This document shows, piece by piece, positions 63,025-64,000 of a stretch of DNA of 64,000 bases (position 1 is the stretch's first letter; the number at the start of each line of letters is the position of its first letter). Source of the DNA: Bathymodiolus brooksi methanotrophic gill symbiont (GTDB lineage Bacteria > Pseudomonadota > Gammaproteobacteria > Methylococcales > Methylomonadaceae). Below the pieces are notes generated by a model, which did not search any database, was not told where the DNA came from, and saw only the letters and a list, made by a program, of their open reading frames with translations. Where the stretch lies: the NCBI GenBank assembly GCA_020996635.1, contig JAJJBE010000085.1, positions 36,258 to 100,257 on the forward strand, read 5' to 3'. The position numbers were made by a program, and so were the translations under genes.

Positions 63025-63498
63025 TTAATCAAAATGGAGTCCATCCATTTGTTTTAACGCGATTTGATGGCCTAAAGTCGCCGCCTTAGATATCCACGTC
63101 ATCGCCAGGTTCTTATCTTTAGCGATGCCATTACCCGACAAGTAACATTGGCCTAAAAGGTGCATTGCATCAGAATGACCTTGTTTTACAGCTAAGTTTA
63201 ACCAATGTAGCGCAATGTTTGGCCTATAATGCTCTAAACATAATAACGCAAGATCAGTTTGCGCATCAGAATCCCCGCTATCAGCCTCTATAATTAAAGA
63301 AATATCATCAATAGACAAAGCCATAGAGCAGTTTTTTTCCAACTCGTCAGTCGCAATTAGAGTTTTATTTTTAAGCTCATCAAAGAGAAAAGCAATCTCC
63401 TTCATGGAAATATAGCGCCTCACTGTACGCTCACTCACTTCAGTTAAACTAGAATATGTTTTTATGCTGATATAGTTTTTCATCTTGATTTTAGCCAT
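63025..63498 (-). CDS. Sel1-repeat protein with N-terminal helix-turn-helix-like segment
   Basis: 157 residues. VSERTVRRYISMKEI (about 17-31) resembles a helix-turn-helix of the MerR or excisionase type. From about 75 there are two Sel1-like helical repeats (DAQTDLALLCLEHYR..ALHWLNLAVKQG and DAMHLLGQCYLSGNGIAKDKNLAMTWISKAATLG). Sel1 repeats bind other proteins. ATG 63498 or 63483. The 31-32 bp tandem array begins about 20 bp upstream of its start, so it may act on this promoter. Confidence 0.7.
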   Translation of the reverse strand: MAKIKMKNYISIKTYSSLTEVSERTVRRYISMKEIAFLFDELKNKTLIATDELEKNCSMALSIDDISLIIEADSGDSDAQTDLALLCLEHYRPNIALHWLNLAVKQGHSDAMHLLGQCYLSGNGIAKDKNLAMTWISKAATLGHQIALKQMDGLHFD

Positions 63499-63519
63499 GT
63501 TGCTATGATTATTTCACCA

Positions 63520-63692
63520 GTACACCACTCGTATGCCCATCATTCGATAGGCATATTTAATGCGCCACCACAATTTCACTAGCATACTTAGATGCGCCTC
63601 CTTTATCTTACGGGCATATCAAGCGCGCCATGTATATTTTACAGGCATATATTGTTTTGCCTCACTTATCTTACTAGCACTTCCTTTAATGT
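63520..63692. repeat. Imperfect tandem array, 31-32 bp period, six units
   Basis: The core GCATAT or close variants occur at 63551, 63582, 63614, 63645 and 63677 with a degenerate unit at 63520, so the spacings are 31, 31, 32, 31, 32. Shared pattern: GCATAT, then TGCGCC about 10 bp on, then TTATCTTAC before the next core. Units 2 to 5 are the best conserved. No frame, no CRISPR-like spacers. See findings. Confidence 0.75.
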
Positions 63693-63782
63693 CTTTAAAA
63701 TGATTTTAACATTAATTTAATAGATAATAAAAAATACTTTAAAATCAAGTGATTAATAGGTTTTTATTGTTTTTTTTAAATA

Positions 63783-63799
63783 TTGGCACAAACTCTGCA
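63783..63799 (+). promoter_or_regulatory. Sigma-54 type promoter
   Basis: TTGGCACAAACTCTGCA fits the -24/-12 consensus YTGGCACGRNNNTTGCW at 15 of 17 positions, with the GG and GC dinucleotides exactly 10 nt apart. It points right. The 70 bp upstream is very AT-rich. About 28 bp downstream the hairpin-rich element copy B begins. Confidence 0.65.
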
Positions 63800-63826
63800 T
63801 TATCCTTTGTGTAGTTTGAATTCTTT

Positions 63827-64000
63827 CGCTGAAAATCAGGGAAACGGAGCTTGCGAAGTGATGATTTTTAGTCTGCAGTAGGCGACAGGGAAATTCGCCA
63901 ATCCGAAGTGAACTGGTCAGTTCGCTCGGGAGGCAAGTAGTTATCCCGACAGCCGTCAAGTCATTTGAGGTAGACTTAACGAAGCAGTGTTTTTTGCGTA
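63827..64000 (+). mobile_element. Hairpin-rich repeat element, copy B (runs to or past the window edge)
   Basis: Starts CGCTGAAAATCAGG as copy A does, and contains the 49 bp lost from copy A between CAGGGAAA at 63837 and 63886. Three hairpins: TTCG/CGAA, GAACTG/CAGTTC (63910-63923) and TCGGGA/TCCCGA. Its right end is not recognisable within the window; similarity to copy A stops after GAAGCA at about 63981-63986. The frame on its minus strand is not a credible gene. Confidence 0.65.

Noticed and set aside
63520..63692. Possible CRISPR array
   Set aside because: The whole 31-32 bp unit is repeated imperfectly without separate unique spacers, and no cas gene is near.
63753..63959. 68-codon frame on the minus strand
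   Set aside because: It lies across the repeat element and the sigma-54 promoter; its counterpart in copy A is not open, and there is no ribosome site.
63886..63964. Riboswitch (cobalamin-like GGGAA...AATCCG...CCCG) in the repeat element
   Set aside because: Only scattered similarity; the B12 box and conserved core order are missing, and copy A interrupts a gene.

Overview
This 64 kb window is a stretch of chromosome from an AT-rich gammaproteobacterium. Gene order supports this: tig-clpP-clpX-lon-hupB, hemC-hemD-hemX-hemY, topA-smg-dprA-lysM, minC-minD-minE and pstSCAB-phoU all appear in gammaproteobacterial form. A methanotroph-like lineage (Methylococcales) is my guess from the overall style; no methane-oxidation gene is present to confirm it. 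Almost all genes are housekeeping genes, tightly packed, often with 1 to 20 bp overlaps and with GTG or TTG starts in several cases. Accessory content is limited to small repeat-rich gaps.

Layout. 1-4540 (minus): a truncated membrane-protein gene, an O-antigen ligase-like gene, Kdo transferase waaA and two glycosyltransferases. This lipopolysaccharide group faces ilvA-kdsD-kdsB (4698-7944, plus); KdsD and KdsB make the CMP-Kdo that WaaA uses. 7946-10472 is the most accessory-looking part: an apparently complete DUF3375/JetA (Wadjet) gene without jetB, jetC or jetD, then a higBA toxin-antitoxin pair whose toxin gene is broken by a repeat element. 10473-15440 (minus): topA, smg, dprA and a LysM gene. 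15637-19714: haem synthesis genes. 19955-27028: suhB, trmJ, cysE, the iron-sulphur genes iscR-iscS-iscA (no iscU), darP and an MscS-type channel. 27366-31325 (minus): an M16 peptidase lipoprotein paired with a permuted ATP-grasp protein. 31480-37814: pssA, leuA, a uracil-DNA glycosylase-like gene, glmS and a soluble zinc-binding chemoreceptor. 38101-44195 (minus): minCDE, dsbB, a potassium channel with a separate RCK protein, rdgB and rph. 44365-53041: tRNA-Leu, the trigger factor/Clp/Lon protein quality-control series, HU, tRNA-Val, tRNA-Asp and ppiD. 53305-62446: priA, then a low-affinity phosphate transporter divergent from the pst-phoU operon with a Pho box. 62618-64000: a coiled-coil repeat protein, a Sel1-repeat protein, a 31-32 bp tandem repeat array, a sigma-54-type promoter and a repeat element running towards the right edge.

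Several families of small non-coding repeats lie between genes: two copies of a GTAGGATGGG-type MITE, one 168 bp palindromic MITE, two copies of a hairpin-rich element (one inside higB), REP-like palindromes, and three copies of a short TATACCCAA-type motif. The best candidates for something undescribed are the tandem array beside the sigma-54 promoter at the right end, the hairpin-rich element, the orphan JetA gene and the M16/ATP-grasp pair. I see no CRISPR array, prophage or transposase gene.
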